DNA of 64,000 bases from Lucinisca nassula (GCA_963580285.1 OY757010.1:72754738-72818737), one strand, 5' to 3'. Numbered from the stretch's first letter, positions 27,801 to 42,800 are shown. The notes: generated from the letters alone by a model not told the origin. Numbers and translations: made by a program.

Positions 27801-30800
27801 CTATGCTCTCTGGTATTGATTTCAGTTCATTATTGTGGACATCTAGTACCTATAGATACAAATAAATAAGCAGTTTTCAATACTGTGTACCTCTTGTGCA
27901 AGCTGGAATTAATCATAATATCAGATGAATATTAAACTTTATCCTGCTGCTGAGAACAATCCCTACCTTTATAAAGAGTGCAGATCCAGAGCAGATAAGC
28001 CATCTGATCAGGATCTACACTGCTTGTCATTCAGTTTGCGAATTTGAATTAATAAATTACATCAAGTAATTTGATTGATTGAAATGTAAATGGGTGTGGC
28101 TAAATTAATTTTAAGCAGCTGGATAAGGGTTAAGTGGAATGGATACACCATCAGGGGTGGCAACTCTCCAAACATACCATTGTCTCCCTTGTCAATAGGT
28201 TATCAGATGGCTTTTTCAGAAGCCATCTTATCAGGATCTACACTGTTTACAAATGTAGGGCTTGTTGTGAACAGCAGGATCAGGGTTTAGGCTGCAATGA
28301 TATATTGTACCAAGTTTGACCATAATACATGAATACATTTGTAAGATAGGGTGCAGACAAGCCATTTTTGGTCACAAACTGAGATTTAGGGATCTGTGAC
28401 CTTGAGAATTGTGTTCAGGCCATCAAAAACACAATGACTGTTTTTCCCCATCCTAGTGATGTAACCTTCAAATTTGACCAGAATCCATCCACTGGTTTAG
28501 GAGATAAGTAAAATTCCTAAATTAAGACCACCTTTGGGACTGTTCAAAAGTGGTCTTAAAGACCACTTTTGAACAGTCTCGAAGGTGGTCCCTGACCAGA
28601 GGACATTGTAGGCAGAAAACACAAGGAAAAATTAAGTGTACCCTTCAAAATAAGCATTTTATAGCAGAAATTTTAATTTCCTAATTTTAGGTGGTCTTAA
28701 TAGCTGAATTTCACTGTATAATGCTTCAAACAGGCTAATACCAAGGCAAACAGAATCCTCACCAAATACAATATGTCTTTCTTTGTTTTGAGGTTTACAT
28801 CCTTATTAACACTATTTAGGTCATTTTTGAAGATGTTGCTTCTGATTTTGTGGGAATTTTTATCTGACAATGAGATGCAATAACAAATCCAGCCCTACCT
28901 CCCAAAGACATGTTAGGGTTTAAGTGACGGTCCGATTCACACCACTTTGCCTGGGCAGGCTTAGACCATCTATGCAGTTTACCAGTGCTCAAATATTTGG
29001 TTGGTTTCAGCTCTGCACAGAAGCACCATGCAGCCCTATCTATTTCTCAAAGCCCTGATGGGTGGGGGCACAAATACAACATGTCCCCCTACCATATCCG
29101 CACTAGAAACAGTGTCCCAGGCATAATGATAGGTGTATCTATTCCCCTTTAAATCAAAGCACTGAGAGTGCTGATGGGGCGATAGCTTGTGATCAATGGA
29201 TAGGGTTAGAGTCTGGTTGGTATTTTAAATCAGGCCCATAAAGAATATATTTTTGAATAATATGTACTGAACATAGCTGTTTGAAGCTATTCTGGGCCAG
29301 AAGTCATGTTAATGCAACAAAACCCATGTTGAAATTCTGTTTGAACATGAGTTTTGATCTTTGGATATCAAAAATTCACTTTGCTTTGTTTACGTTACAT
29401 TACACATTAGAGCAGTGTAACGTTGTTCCAGTGAACATAGCATTTTTAAGTATTGCAGAATGACGTTATTGTTTTAAATACGTTTTGAACTAGCCACCAT
29501 GCCCTTTTTATTTAACGGTCGCATCTGAAGATGTGATATAATAGAGTTGTGGGACGTTTTTGTCATAATTTGTCGCAGGAAATGCAAGAATGACGATCAT
29601 GCATGTTTACTTCAATGCAATAACATTTGTCTGGTCCTCAAAGATATTCAGACAGCTTCTTCGGAATCCTGCAAATGTTATTCATGAAAAACTATGGATG
29701 ATCTCTTTCTTTAATTCAAATGGGGCTTGAATATATTGAAAGGTGACTTATGAGGCCTACTTTGTCGAAACTAGCTAATCTGGTCTAGATAATTTGAACA
29801 ATCGATGTTTTAATTCCTTTGGTGAATTTCATTTTTCCAGAGCATAAACCTTTACATAAGGCATTTACTACACCTCATATAAAGGGACTGTTTATTTAAC
29901 AATTTTGTACCGAATGGAATCATCAACCTTATATCAGTATGGAACAAGTCCATGTCAAATTTTAGGGATTTCTGGTTGTGGCTTCTTAAAAATTTATCTG
30001 GAAAATGGCTGAACCTTTCGAAGTGCATGCCCTAATGAGACTCCGCATTTTGTGGTATCTGAGCAGGGCTAATTGTACTGATCCATATCAAGACGCTGAA
30101 TGGCGTATTAATCTACATTGTTTTCATTCACATTTTTTACACAGAGAATCCCTCATGGAATCCCTAACATGGTAAACTTATTGGATAAATGTATAAAACA
30201 TTCAAGTTATAATGTTAATTTCCATTGAAGTGTTCCTTTTTATAAGAAACTTTTGAAACTGTTTCGAATATGGGGCTATATTTTCTCACGATGTCTCTTG
30301 GTGGTAATTAGGTCATTTGCAGTAATGCCAAAAGTAGTGCCAAAATCACTCTTTTGAATACTGTGGGGCTATAGCCCCAATAAACTAGACTCTTATTATT
30401 ATTGACCTGTTTACTGCAAGGTCTACGTCAACAAAATCTAACCAAGTATATACTTTAAATTTAGTTTCATTTCATCTATTGGTTCAGTTGATGAAGTGCA
30501 GACAGGGAAAAATTTGGCAATCTTTGCACTTGTGTGACCTTGAAAATTAAGTCAATGTCACCAAAAATCTAATCAAGTCTTTGGCATACTGTAATGATAC
30601 ATATTGTAGCAAGTTTGACTAAAATTCATAAATTTGTTCAGGAGATAGGGTGCATTCAAGTGCAGACAAGCATGATTTGCCAATCTTAGCACTCATCTGT
30701 TTTTCAAAACGAGGTCAAGACTAGAATTTGTTTTTCTACAAAAACACAGATGTCTCCCCCGTTTTTGACCTCTTAAGTATAACCTTGACATTGGAGGTAT

Positions 30801-33800
30801 TGAGCCGGGTCTTGTGTGCAACACATCATCTAATGAAGATAAACATTTCTGCAAAGTAACTTTAAAAATGTTCACAGAAAAATAAAAAGTTATTGGCCAT
30901 ACACAAAAAAGCCCTTTTTTACCTTTGACCTCTAAGTATGGCCTTGAACTTTGAGGTACAACACATCGTCTCATGATGGTTAACATTTCTGTCAAGTAAT
31001 TTCAAAATCCATCAAAGAATAAAGAAGTTACTGACTGTCCCTTTTTTTTACCTTTGACCTCTAGGTATGACCTTGACACTGGAGGTACACCCGGACCTCG
31101 TTATAGCACGATTCGTTACAGCACGAATTCGGATATAACACGGTTTTGGTTTGGACCCAAAATTTTCCCCAACCAACATTTATAAATATTATCCAAGGAT
31201 TGTATCAGGTTTTATGCACAACAACTTTATTTTCCTCTCACTTTTGACTGCGGTAATACGGTAGCTAACACGGTAGCTAACACGGTTTATAACGGTACTT
31301 TTTGATATTTATTGCAGGCCTCCAGCAGAGTTGAATATACAGTATTTAAACTTGTTTAGCTTGTCACGCATGATAAACATGAACTGCCATCGGCACAATC
31401 AAAAGTGTTGGCTTAGTGAGATAAAGAGATTAAAGAATTCAGTTACGCAACCGGAAAAGAATATTTATCACGCTCTGTTAAGGATCACTGCTCAGCAGAA
31501 ATTTAAACATGGATGCAGACGATGTGATCAGTCAACTGCAATAAAACTCATTTTCTAGAGCCGCATGTAAAAGAAAGTCAAATTTATTCCAGCTTAAAAG
31601 CAAATGATAAAACATATTCAAGATCGATTTTCGCGGTAAGAAAATCATTCAAAAATCATGTGCGCCATTAAAAATCGTTTCAAATCGCTAAAATATTAAG
31701 GGTAAGACATTTCAAGGGAAGTAATTCAAATTTCTTGTAAGTGTTGATCATTGTCCGGTTCCGAACCCTAACCGGTAATTTCACCATTGAAATGTATTAA
31801 CGGTACTGTAGTTCGATACGGTTCCGGACGCTCAGATACAACAAAGTTAGCCGGGAACCAGTTATCAAAATGGCGTCATACTCGCTGTCAGCTCGGACGA
31901 TTTCTGGAAATAAAACATGGTTTATCAGCTGGTTTCGATTTAAGTAACTTGTTTGACTTGATGGGCCATGGTATTTACTGCCATTGATTAGTTCTAAACA
32001 CATTTTAGTCGGGAAATACGGTCATTAACCGGACCGCACATCATCTTGTTTGGGAAACTATTGATCACCATTGTGTCAATGGTTGATCTGTGACAAAAAC
32101 GGTCGACGTTTATAACACGATTCGGTTAACTAACACGGTCCGTTGGTTGGACCCGGAGTTCCGTGTTATAACGAGGTTGAGGTGTATATGGACCTTGGTC
32201 TTGTACATGACTCATGGTCTAATGACGGTGAACATTTCTGCATGGTTACTTAACACAATGCCCCCAACCTTTGCTTGTCCCTAGATGGCAAAATATTCAA
32301 CAAATATTGTTAAAGACTCAAAAACATACAACAAGAATTCCGCTGAAGGCTATGTCGCGCCTGTGGGGCCCATCCACCCGCCCAACCACCCACCCGGACA
32401 TCGCTATTTTAAAGGACGGAATTTTTGAAAAACCCGTCCAATAAAACCGAAAATTACCATGATTACAATAATAATTCAAAGTGTGTGGCCTTGGCCCCAA
32501 GGTTATGCTAACAAATAAATCAAAGGACAATAACTTTTGAAAGGGGCATAATGCGGATGAGAAAAAAATATGTGTCAGCTAATTTTCCATAGCAAACCAT
32601 ATATAAAATTTCAAAACCCTAGCTTACACGGTTCTTAAGTTAATCCGGACGAAAAAAAATACGTGTCAGCTTATTTTCCATCAGGAACGCATATATGAAA
32701 TTTCAAAACCATAGCATACAGGGTTCTAAAGTTATGAAATGCATCACTTTTAGCATACATTACAATAGACACAAATTACCAAAATTACAAAGGGCCATAA
32801 CTCAAATTTTGTCGAAAGTTAATCAGGTCATCTACTCATCACCACCAATCTTTTCATCAACTTTCAAGACTCTAGCTATAATAGTTTTTGAGATACCTTG
32901 CTGACAAAATTTTATTAAAAAAACTTCAAAGGGCAATAACTCTTGAAGGGGGCATAATCCGGATGAGAAAAAAAATACGCGTCAGCTTATTTTCCATCAG
33001 GAATGCATATATGAAATTTCAAAACAATAGCATATACAGTTCTACAGTTATGCTATGCATCACTTTTAGCATACATTATAATGGGCACAAATTACCAAAA
33101 TGACAAACGGCCATAACTCACAAAGTATTTTTCGGAATTTTGTCAAAAGTTAAGCAGGTCATCTACTCATCAACACCAATCTACATGTATTCGCCAACAT
33201 TCAAGGCTCTAGCTATAATAGTTTTTGAGATATGTTGCTGACAAGATTTTATTAAAAAAACTTCAAAGGGCAATAACTCTTGAAAGGGGCATAATCCGGA
33301 TGAGAAAAAAAATATGTGTCAGCTAATTTTCCATTAGGAATGCATATATGAAATTTCAAAACCATAGCATACACGGTTCTAAAGTTATGCTATGCATCAC
33401 TTTTAGCATATATTACAATGGGCACAAATTACCAAAACGACAAAGGGCCATAACTCACAAAGTGTTTTTCGGAATCTTGTCAAAAGTTAATCAGTCCATC
33501 AACTCATCACCACCAATATGTTCACCAACTTTCAAGGCTCTAGCTCCAATAGTTTTTGAGATATTTTGCTGACAAGATTTTATTGAAAGAATTTCAAAGG
33601 GCAATAACTCTTGAAAGGGGCATAATCCGGATGAGAAAAAAAATACGCGTCAGCTTATTTTCCATCAGGAATGCATATATGAAATTTCAAAACAATAGCA
33701 TATACAGTTCTAAAGTTATGCTATGCATCACTTTTAGCATACATTATAATGGGCACAAATTACCAAAATGACAAAGGGCCATAACTCACAAAGTATTTTT

Positions 33801-36800
33801 CGGAATTTTGTCAAAAGTTAAGCAGGTCATCTACTCATCAACACCAATCTACGTGTATTCGCCAACATTCAAGGCTCTAGCTATAATAGTTTTTGAGATA
33901 TTTTGCTGACAAGATTTTATTAAAAAAACTTCAAAGGGCAATAACTCTTGAAGGGGGCATAATCCGGATGAGAAAAAAAATACGCGTCAGCTTATTTTCC
34001 ATCAGGAATGCATATACGAAATTTCAAAACAAGAGCATATACAATTCTAAAGTTATGCTATGCATCACTTTTAGCATACATTATAATGGGCACAAATTAC
34101 CAAAATGACAAAGGGCCATAACTCACAAAGTATTTTTCGGAATTTTGTCAAAAGTTACCGTAAAAATTCGGCTATAAGACGAGGATTTTTCCCTCCAAAA
34201 TGAGCCCCAAAAAATGACCCCGTCTTATAGCCGAGGTCATGGACTGCAGGCTTTTTTCCGGCAATGTCCGGCGAAGACCAGACATACGGAAAAAGCCGAT
34301 CGGTGATTTTTGAATTGATATACCGGTAAATCGCCGCCCACAAACCACCGCTACGATTTTTCTACACGCGATCGGTAAATGACGTAATCCCACGCCATTA
34401 CCCCCACACATGTTTAATGGCATTGCATGTATCTCTTTCATAACAAAAAAAAATGTTTGGAACCGGTAAAAAATATTTTCCCGATAGCTAAGCGGAGGTG
34501 GATAGAAAATCAGTGCTTTGCACAGCTCCCGAATTATCCCCAGAAGCTCCGTGTCAATAACCAACAACAGCGTTCGACTTTTCCCGCCAACGTCTGCTAT
34601 TTGGCGCCAAAACATAACCATTCATGAGATCGTAGAATAGTCCGATTTTATAATGCAAACATTTACCGTTAGATGTAGCTAATAGTCTGAGGAGCAATTA
34701 AATAATTTTCACATTGATTGTGGATTAAATTTTATAACTGGAGGATAAACGCAAATAAGAGACATAACTTGACCATATTTTCACACCTTATCGACACGCA
34801 CCGCAGGGTGGCAATTATACGACAGGGATTAACAAAAGTGTCATACTTGAACAGTAATAAATACACAGATGGTTTGTCTCTGAATTGACAGCGATTTACT
34901 TACTGGTCTAGCTTTACCGTATTCAAGGATTCAATAAGACTGGCGGTTGTAGACAATTTTTTTATTTTGCACTTGTCCCGACCGAGCGTCATAAGGTTAA
35001 AGTGCACCTGCCCGGCGTGATTTCGGTCTTGTCCCGGGCGCCCAGGAAATGGATTTGTCAGCCCCTGTCGTCTTTTAAATAGGAGTCTGTGTAGCCTAAG
35101 CCAGCAAAACATGTACCGGGCCGACAGCGACACGACGTTTGCTGCTGTTTTGTGCTAGCTGGGGCGTTGGTTCTGAAACTGAATAGCTAGGTGTTGGGTT
35201 TTCTAACGAAAAAAGGCCGATTTCTCACATCTAAATGGCATCTGGCGGTAGCAGATAGGCCCCGACAGATATGGCAAAAATTTGACCCGTCTTATAAAAG
35301 AGTATAAGCAAAATCCCACCTAAGAAAAGCTAAAAAGGGGGTCCCGTCTTATAGCCGAATCGCCTTATAGCCGAATTTTTACGGTTAGCAGGTCATCTAC
35401 TCATCACCACCAATATACTCAACAACTTTCAAGGCTCTAGTTCCAATAGTGTTTGAGAAATTTTGCTGACAAGATTTTATTAAAAAAATTTCAAAGGGCA
35501 ATAACTCTTGAAAGGGGCATAATCCGGATGAGAAAAAAAATATGCGTCAGCTAATTTTCCATGAGGAATCCATATATGAAATTTCAAAACCCTACCATAC
35601 ACGGTTCTAAACTTATGCTATGCATCACTTTTAGCATACATTACAATGGGCACAAATTATCAAAATGACAAAGGGCCATAACTCACAAAGCATTTTTCGG
35701 AATTTTGTCATAAGTTAATCAGTTCATCTACTAATCACCACCAATCTATTCACCAACTTGCAAGGCTCTAGCTCCAATAGTTTTTGAGATATCTTGCTGA
35801 CAAGATTTTATTAAAAAAAATTTCAAAGGGCAATAACTCTTGAAAGGGGCATAATCTGGACGAGAAAAAAAATACGTGTCAGCTAATTTTCCATGAGAAA
35901 TCCATATATGAAATTTCAAAACCCTAGCATACACGGTTCTAAAGTTATGCTATGCATCACTTTTAGCATACATTACAACGGGCAGAAAATTACCAAAATG
36001 ACAAAGGGCCATAACTCACAAAGTATTTTTCGGAATTTTGTCAAAAGTTATTCAGTTCATCTACTCATCACCACCAATATATTCACCAACTTTCAAGGCT
36101 CTAGCTCCAATAGTTTTTGAGATATCTTGCTGACAAGATTTTATTAAAAAAATTTCAAAGGGCAATAACTCTTGAAGGGGTTATAATTCGGACGAGAAAA
36201 AAAATACGCGTCAGCTAATTTTCCATGAGGAATCCATATATGAAATTTCAAAACCCTAGCATACACGGTTCTTTAGTTATGCTATGCATCAAAAGCGTAA
36301 CAGACTGACGAACGGATGAACGAACTAGAACCAATATGCCCCTCCAACTTTTTCAAAGTTGGAGGCATAAAAAGGCCCCTTTTTGTCCTTTGACCTCTTA
36401 GTACGACCTAGACATTTGAGGTACCAACTTGGGTAATGCACACAACACATCGTCTAATGGTGGTTAACATTTCTGCCAAGTAATTTCAAAATCCATCTAA
36501 AAATAAGAAAGTTATTGACAGAACACAAAAAAGGCCCCTTTTTTACCTTTAACCTCTATGTATGACCTTGACCTTTCAGGTACCAAACTGGGTCATGCGT
36601 GCAACACATCATCTCATGGTGGTTAACATTTCTGCCAAGCAATTTCAAAATCCATCTAAAAATAAGAAAGTTATTGACCAAACACGAAAAAAGGCCCCTT
36701 TTTTGACCTTTGACCTCTATGTATGACCTTGACACTTGAGGTATCAAACTGAATCATGCATGCAACAAATCGTCTCATGAAAGTTAACATTTCTGCCAAG

Positions 36801-39800
36801 TGATTTCAAAATCCATCTCAAAATAAGAAAGTTATTGACAAAACACGAAAAAAAGGCCCCTTTTTTGACCTTTGACCTATAAGTATGACCTTGACCTTCG
36901 AGGTACTGACCTGCCTGATGCACACCACACATCGTCTCATGGTTGTTAATATTTCTGCCAAGTAATTTTAAAATCCATCTCAAAATAAGAAAGCTATTGA
37001 CAAAACACGAAAAAAAGGCCCCTTTTTTGACCTTTGACCTCTAAGTATGACCTTGACCTTCGAGGTACTGACCTGCCTGATGCACACCACACATCGTCTC
37101 ATGGTTGGTAATATTTCTGCTTAGTAATTTTAAAATCCATCTGAAAATAAGAAAGTTATTGACCAAATACGAAAAAAAGGCCCCTTTTTTGACCTTTGAC
37201 CTCTAAGTATGACCTTGACCTTTGAGGTACCGACCTGATTTATGCGCACCGCACATCGTCTTATGGTTGTTAATATTTCTGCCAAGCAATTTTAAAATCC
37301 ATCTAAAAATAAGAAAGTTATTGACCGGACACGATTTTCCCATACATATATACATACCAACAAACTTCCAAGGGAGATAATTCAAAAAGTATAAATGCGA
37401 AAGTTAAAGTTCTTGCGCACTGCACGTCGTCTAATGCTGATTTATATTTATACTAAGTTTCGTGACGATAGCTTGAACGGTTTTCAAGTTATAGAGCGGA
37501 CACGAAAGTGTGACAGACGGACAGACAGACAGACGGACAGACAGACGCCCGGGGGAAAAACAATATGTCTCTCCGAAAAAAAATTTTTCGGGGGAGACAT
37601 AATTACCAATATCTAGTCAGGTCTTTGGCAGGTTGCCATTATATACAGTACCAAGTTTGACTACAATCCAAAGGTTTGTTCAGGAGACAGGAAGCAGACA
37701 AGCTATTTTTGGCCCAAATTTAACAGTTTTGGGGAGCCTGTGGTATTGATCATCATAAAAATATGTCTATATAATTTTGACCCCATGGAACCCCACTTTT
37801 ATACAGTAAACTGGGGCTTACATGGGTATACATTATTTTCATTATTTCTGCTCAAAAACATAGATTGTAGGTACTTGTTAGAACCGGGTTTAATGGGTAA
37901 CCACAATCTATGTTTTGAGCAGAAATATGAAAACTATCAGAATTTTTTATCTGAAAATTTTCAATTTTTGCTGGTAAAATTTTCAATATATTTGAATAAG
38001 CGTGTTTTCTCAATGTTCTAAAAATCTATATATTCTGCTAAAAGTTGCCAATTCTACAATATCCAAAACAAGGTAATTAAGCTCAACACTAGCAGTGTAA
38101 ATATTTTTAGCTATGTCACTGATAGATGCAGCATCATTGGTCACTTGTATATTCTGATGATGGACCAAAAATTTCAGCAAAGTCTAACCGCTATACAATA
38201 ATATAGTTACCCTGATAGAACAGAGATCAGAGAGGGTTCCATCACCAGCCTCTTGCAGACTTTTTAACCAGTTGCCATTGAGCAAAAGAACCTGGAAAAC
38301 AAAAAATCTTATCATATTTACCCTAAGAATTTGTACCCATCAACTTCTTATCATTCTTGTTCTAAAATTTGAACAAGTACAATTGGCTACCTGAAGTTGT
38401 GTCAAAATATAGTTGGATGAGTTGCACTCTGCATCATTCGGCCATCTGGGTCTACACTATTTGCTCAAGCCTGTTTGAATGAACACATACAGTAAACATG
38501 GTACATGCACATATTAAAGACAAATTATTTTTAGCCTTTCATTCATTCCGGCCTCAGTAGCTCAGTTGGATGCGTGTCGGAGGACGGGGGTTTGATATCT
38601 GCCGGGGTAGGCAACATTCTTTCCTGGAAATTGATCATGAAATCTTTTCTACGGTCATTCTCTCCCTTCCGTTGATTCAAGAAGGGCAGTAACTGTTGTC
38701 AGTTTCTGGTGAAAGAATGTGCACTATACGGGTTAATCGCTTACCTATAAGGAAAAGTGTAAATAGGTAAACTGACTAGCTCAAAAATGATCTAAAATAG
38801 TGTTGACTGGGCCATTGAACTCCATTACAAACAAACAAAAGATTCTCATTCATACCCACTCCTTCCAATTTTGTTTGCTGTTCAGAAAAAAATGTCAGTG
38901 AGTGAACATAATATAGATGACGTGAAAATTAGTGCAAAAAGGGAAGTTTATTCAAGTCCGTAGTCTCTGTCAAGAAGACATTCTACAGAGCTGATATTGA
39001 CACATTTTCAAGTTTCATCCAAAATTAATCGTATGAAAGTGCTATTTTTGGATGAGATCCATACAATAAAAGTGCCAATTTTCAGACATGCACCCTGCAT
39101 TTTTTTCTGTGGTGAAGTGGGTGGGAGCGTATATTTACAAATTCAAACCCACACAAAGATTCTACATGTCTGAAAATAACTGTTACATGAACATAGGAAC
39201 AGATAAGGTTGGTATTTTGTGATAACTGAAGGATAGTTTTTGTCAATTCTCCATAAAAACTTATGTTGTGGGTATTCATTAGAACTGCCTCATTGAGGCA
39301 GTTCTAATGAATACCCATAACATTGTTTATACAGAGAAATAAGGAAAACTATCCTACAATTATCACAAAATAGCACTTTATCTATTGCTATGATGAACAC
39401 AAAAATATAAAAGACTTTACCTCCTTTTGAAGCACTCTGCATAAGGCAAACACTCCTGAAGGAACCTGAAAGAGTAATTTAGAATAGACTTTATTTTTGG
39501 GGATAATTTGCCATCCAGTTAAGGTGAATGGAAAGACCTGGCAGATTTTTCTGCCATTTTTCAAAGGGAGACACCTTTTGGGATTTCCTTTTTACTTTTC
39601 TATAAGCCCTGTCCAACTGAAAAAGATGTATACTCTTAAAGGAAAGCATTTGCTCCTCAGGAGCAAATTCTTTTCTTTAAGTGCATGTTGACCTCTATTG
39701 GCATGGGAAACAAAAAATACTTCAGGAGGAGTTGCTTCCCCTGAAGGTGTATCCATTCCCCATAAGATTTACAATCAAACTTCAATGGCTAAAAGCACCT

Positions 39801-42800
39801 TTGGAATGCAAAAAGTTAAAGATAGGGTTAGTTTGTTTTGTTTGTTCGAGTTGAGGTTTAACGTTCCCACCAACACTTTTTAGGTAATTTTGGAGATGTT
39901 GCTTCCGATTTTGTGGGACTTTTACCCGACATTGAGATGAAATGACATCTCAAGCCAAACCGCCCATAGATACTGCTAGGATTTAAGGAGTGATCCGACT
40001 TACATCACTTTTACAGGGCAGGCTTAGACCTAAGCACTTTACCGGTCGGTTTCAGCTTTGCGCAGAAGCTCCATACAGCTCAATCTATTTCTCAAAGCCC
40101 CGATGGGCGGGGACAAAAGGAATAGTTTGAGGGAGGGTTGTTCATAGTGCCCAGTTAGAATAATTTAGATAATCTTATAGTTGTTTGTTTTGTTTTGTTT
40201 TTCAATATCATTGTATCAAGATGTGCTGTGTATAATCATTAGAACCACCTCGCTGAGGAGATTCGAATGAGTGTGAACAAGATACAGGCCAACCTGTGTT
40301 AAGCAAGCACCTCAGGGATGATCAAAACGTGCTTGCTTAAGACAGGTGCTTGCTTAATACAGGTGAATTTTAAGGCATTTGCCTTTTTGGGGAACTAAAT
40401 GCATGCTTGCTTAAGACAAGTTGCTTGCTTAATAGAGGTGGCCACTATGACAGGTTTGACTGTACCTTTCAAGATAAAATAAGAACAAAATCACCCCAAA
40501 TTAACCCTTTTGTTTAATTGGAGCTCTGAGAAATATGTTGCTAACCCTTGTCCTGCTGAGCCCGGATATGTCATATCTTTCAAACAATGCAGATCCAGAT
40601 CAGATGGCTTCTGAAGAAGCCATCTGATCAGAATCTTCATTGTTTGTCATTCAATTTATGAATTTGGTGCACTAATTTGCATCAAGCTATCTGATTGGTT
40701 GATAGTCAGTAGTGGGTGTGGCATTTTTAAATATTAAGCAGGTTAAGGGTTAAGGACTCAAAAATAACGAGTCTGAAACAAACATAGAAAACAAACCACC
40801 AGTGTTTGGGCCACAGAACTTTTCCTGTATCGTAAAAATCCTAAATATTCAGACATTTTGAGCGCTCTAACAGATGTTTCATGATCATCATCCAGCAAGG
40901 AGTCCAAAAGCTGCAGACAAAATGGCAAACAGTGTAGACCCTGATCAGACTGCTCCTTCAGGAGCAGTCTGATCTGGGTCTGCACTGTTTCCTTAGGCCT
41001 ATCTGTCCCAATACTTAGAATCATTACGGAATTTACTTATTCATAGCTCAGGTAAGAAATTTCAGGGATAAATTTTCTTATTTCTGTTGTCACTTCTTGT
41101 TATTAGAAACTCCTCCTTGTTTGCATGGAGTAATAATTTTCTTCTGGCTATATGCCACTGACGAACTAACAATGGTGATAATGTGTAACATGAATGGGTG
41201 AAACCTTTGACAATCTTGAAGGGCGAATGGCCATGGTTTAGTGAGAATCAACTTGCCAGGAACAGGAAATGTGCCGTGCAGTGTGTTGGGAACATGCAGA
41301 GCTTGAACGACAGCAAACAAGGTGTTACTGAATAGATTCCTGATACAAAGAGCTAAAACAGTGTAGAAGGGAGTACTATGCTACCGCCTTAATATTAACT
41401 CTTAAAAATAAAGTATCCCTATCCTTTATTACTTCACTGGTGGCAGCGGAGGGATAGAAACAGTGCCCCTAGTGGGTTGCATAGACTTGTCCTTGGGTTT
41501 GCTTGGTGAGGCATGGGCAACTTTGGGTAAAAATCAAAAGATGACGGGGTAAATCCAAACGTTATTGATATATACCATTTTACAACCTTGCTGCATTTAG
41601 CGACATGGGTAGAGTAGTTGGCATTTTCACAAAGTTAAGCAATGTATATCACAGTTATTACCTGGGTGGGTGAAATGTTTGTAAAATCTTGCACAAATAA
41701 AACAAACCTGAAACCCCTATAATTGCACATGGGTGACTCTGAACTTATAACATGGAAGATTCCATTGTCATATATGGGTTAGTATGGCATATAATGTAAA
41801 CTCCACAAAAAACTTGGATATTGAGTGCCACTGAAAATAAGTTTCATTTTGTCTGATTCTCTAAACCAACTTTGTACCAGAAACCCTAAACTCAATTAAG
41901 GCCCAGAATAGGCAACAGAATGCAGTGTCTGATCAAGGCCTACACTGTTTGCAAAAAGTTCAGCCATTTTCCGAATAAATTCTGAAAACACAACCAGATA
42001 CACCTAAATTTTGAACTCCTGCTTTATACCAGGAAGCTTCCATTTGGTACAAAAAGGGTTAAAGTAGTATCTCCTTAGTTAACACGTTAATTGTTAACAC
42101 TTATCCAGCTGAATGAATTAATTTAGCCACACCCATTTCTGACTTTTAACAAATCAGATTACTTGATGCTTTGTTTGTTTGTTTAATTTGAGATTAACGT
42201 CCCCATCAACACTGTATAGGTAATTTTGGAGACGTTGCTTCCAATTTTGTGGGGCTTTTACCCGACATAGAGGAAAAGATATCTCAAGCCCTGTCGCCCA
42301 ATGAAACCAATAGGATTTATAAGCATGGATGGGCCAACTCGCACCACTTTGCCTGGGCAAGCTTAAAACGTCTGAGTGGTTTACCAGTACTCGTGTGCGT
42401 TCTGTTTCAGCTAGGCGTGGAAGCATCATGCAGCCCATCTATTTCCTCAAGCCCCGATGGGCTGGGGGCCGGATTACTTGATGCAATTTATTCCTATAAA
42501 TTCAAAAACTGAATGGCAAACAATGTTGATCTTGATAAAAAAAATACCATCTTATCTGGATCTATACTATTTGCAAATACAAAGGTTGTCGCGTTCAGCA
42601 GGATAAGGGTTGAAAGTTTGACCATGTAATATGGAATATATGCTTATATTTTTGCTGAAAAATATGAGTAGCACATGCTAAATACGCTCATTTTTTACAG
42701 TAAAAATTTCAAAGTATCACAATGAATGGTTAACATTTTGACAACTAATAAGATTGCCCATTCAGGAGGCCTTGCACAAATGGGGCCAGATGTGGGGAGT

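Larger units (their letters stand above)
30740..37601 (+). mobile_element. tandem-cored Helentron-like element, family C, with nested insertions
   Basis: The 5' part starts near CACAGATGTCTCCCCCG. The 3' end is 'atgtctctccgaaa...tttcgggggagacataa' (37564-37601), complementary to the 5' motif. Core units of about 159 bp ('tttgacctctaagtatgacc', 'acatcgtctcatggttgtta') lie at 30770-31085 and 36371-37330. A (GACAGACG)n tract precedes the 3' hairpin. A pogo-like element (31088-32184) and a family B element (32330-36370) sit inside. Confidence 0.75.

Noticed and set aside
34172..34621. 149-codon minus frame in the TTA-flanked element as a transposase
   Set aside because: No DDE or HTH pattern is visible, and the only related sequence (57034-57350) is not conserved as a frame.
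32695..36120. Repeated ~71-codon frames (MRYFADKILLK and MKFQNHSIHGSK types) in family B
   Set aside because: They follow the 335-bp repeat unit and differ by frameshifts between units. They are best explained as chance frames in a tandem array.
38548..38625. Candidate tRNA gene
   Set aside because: The A box is good, but the B box is degenerate, the stems do not close, and the sequence continues into a SINE body with a CAAA-rich tail and flanking direct repeats.
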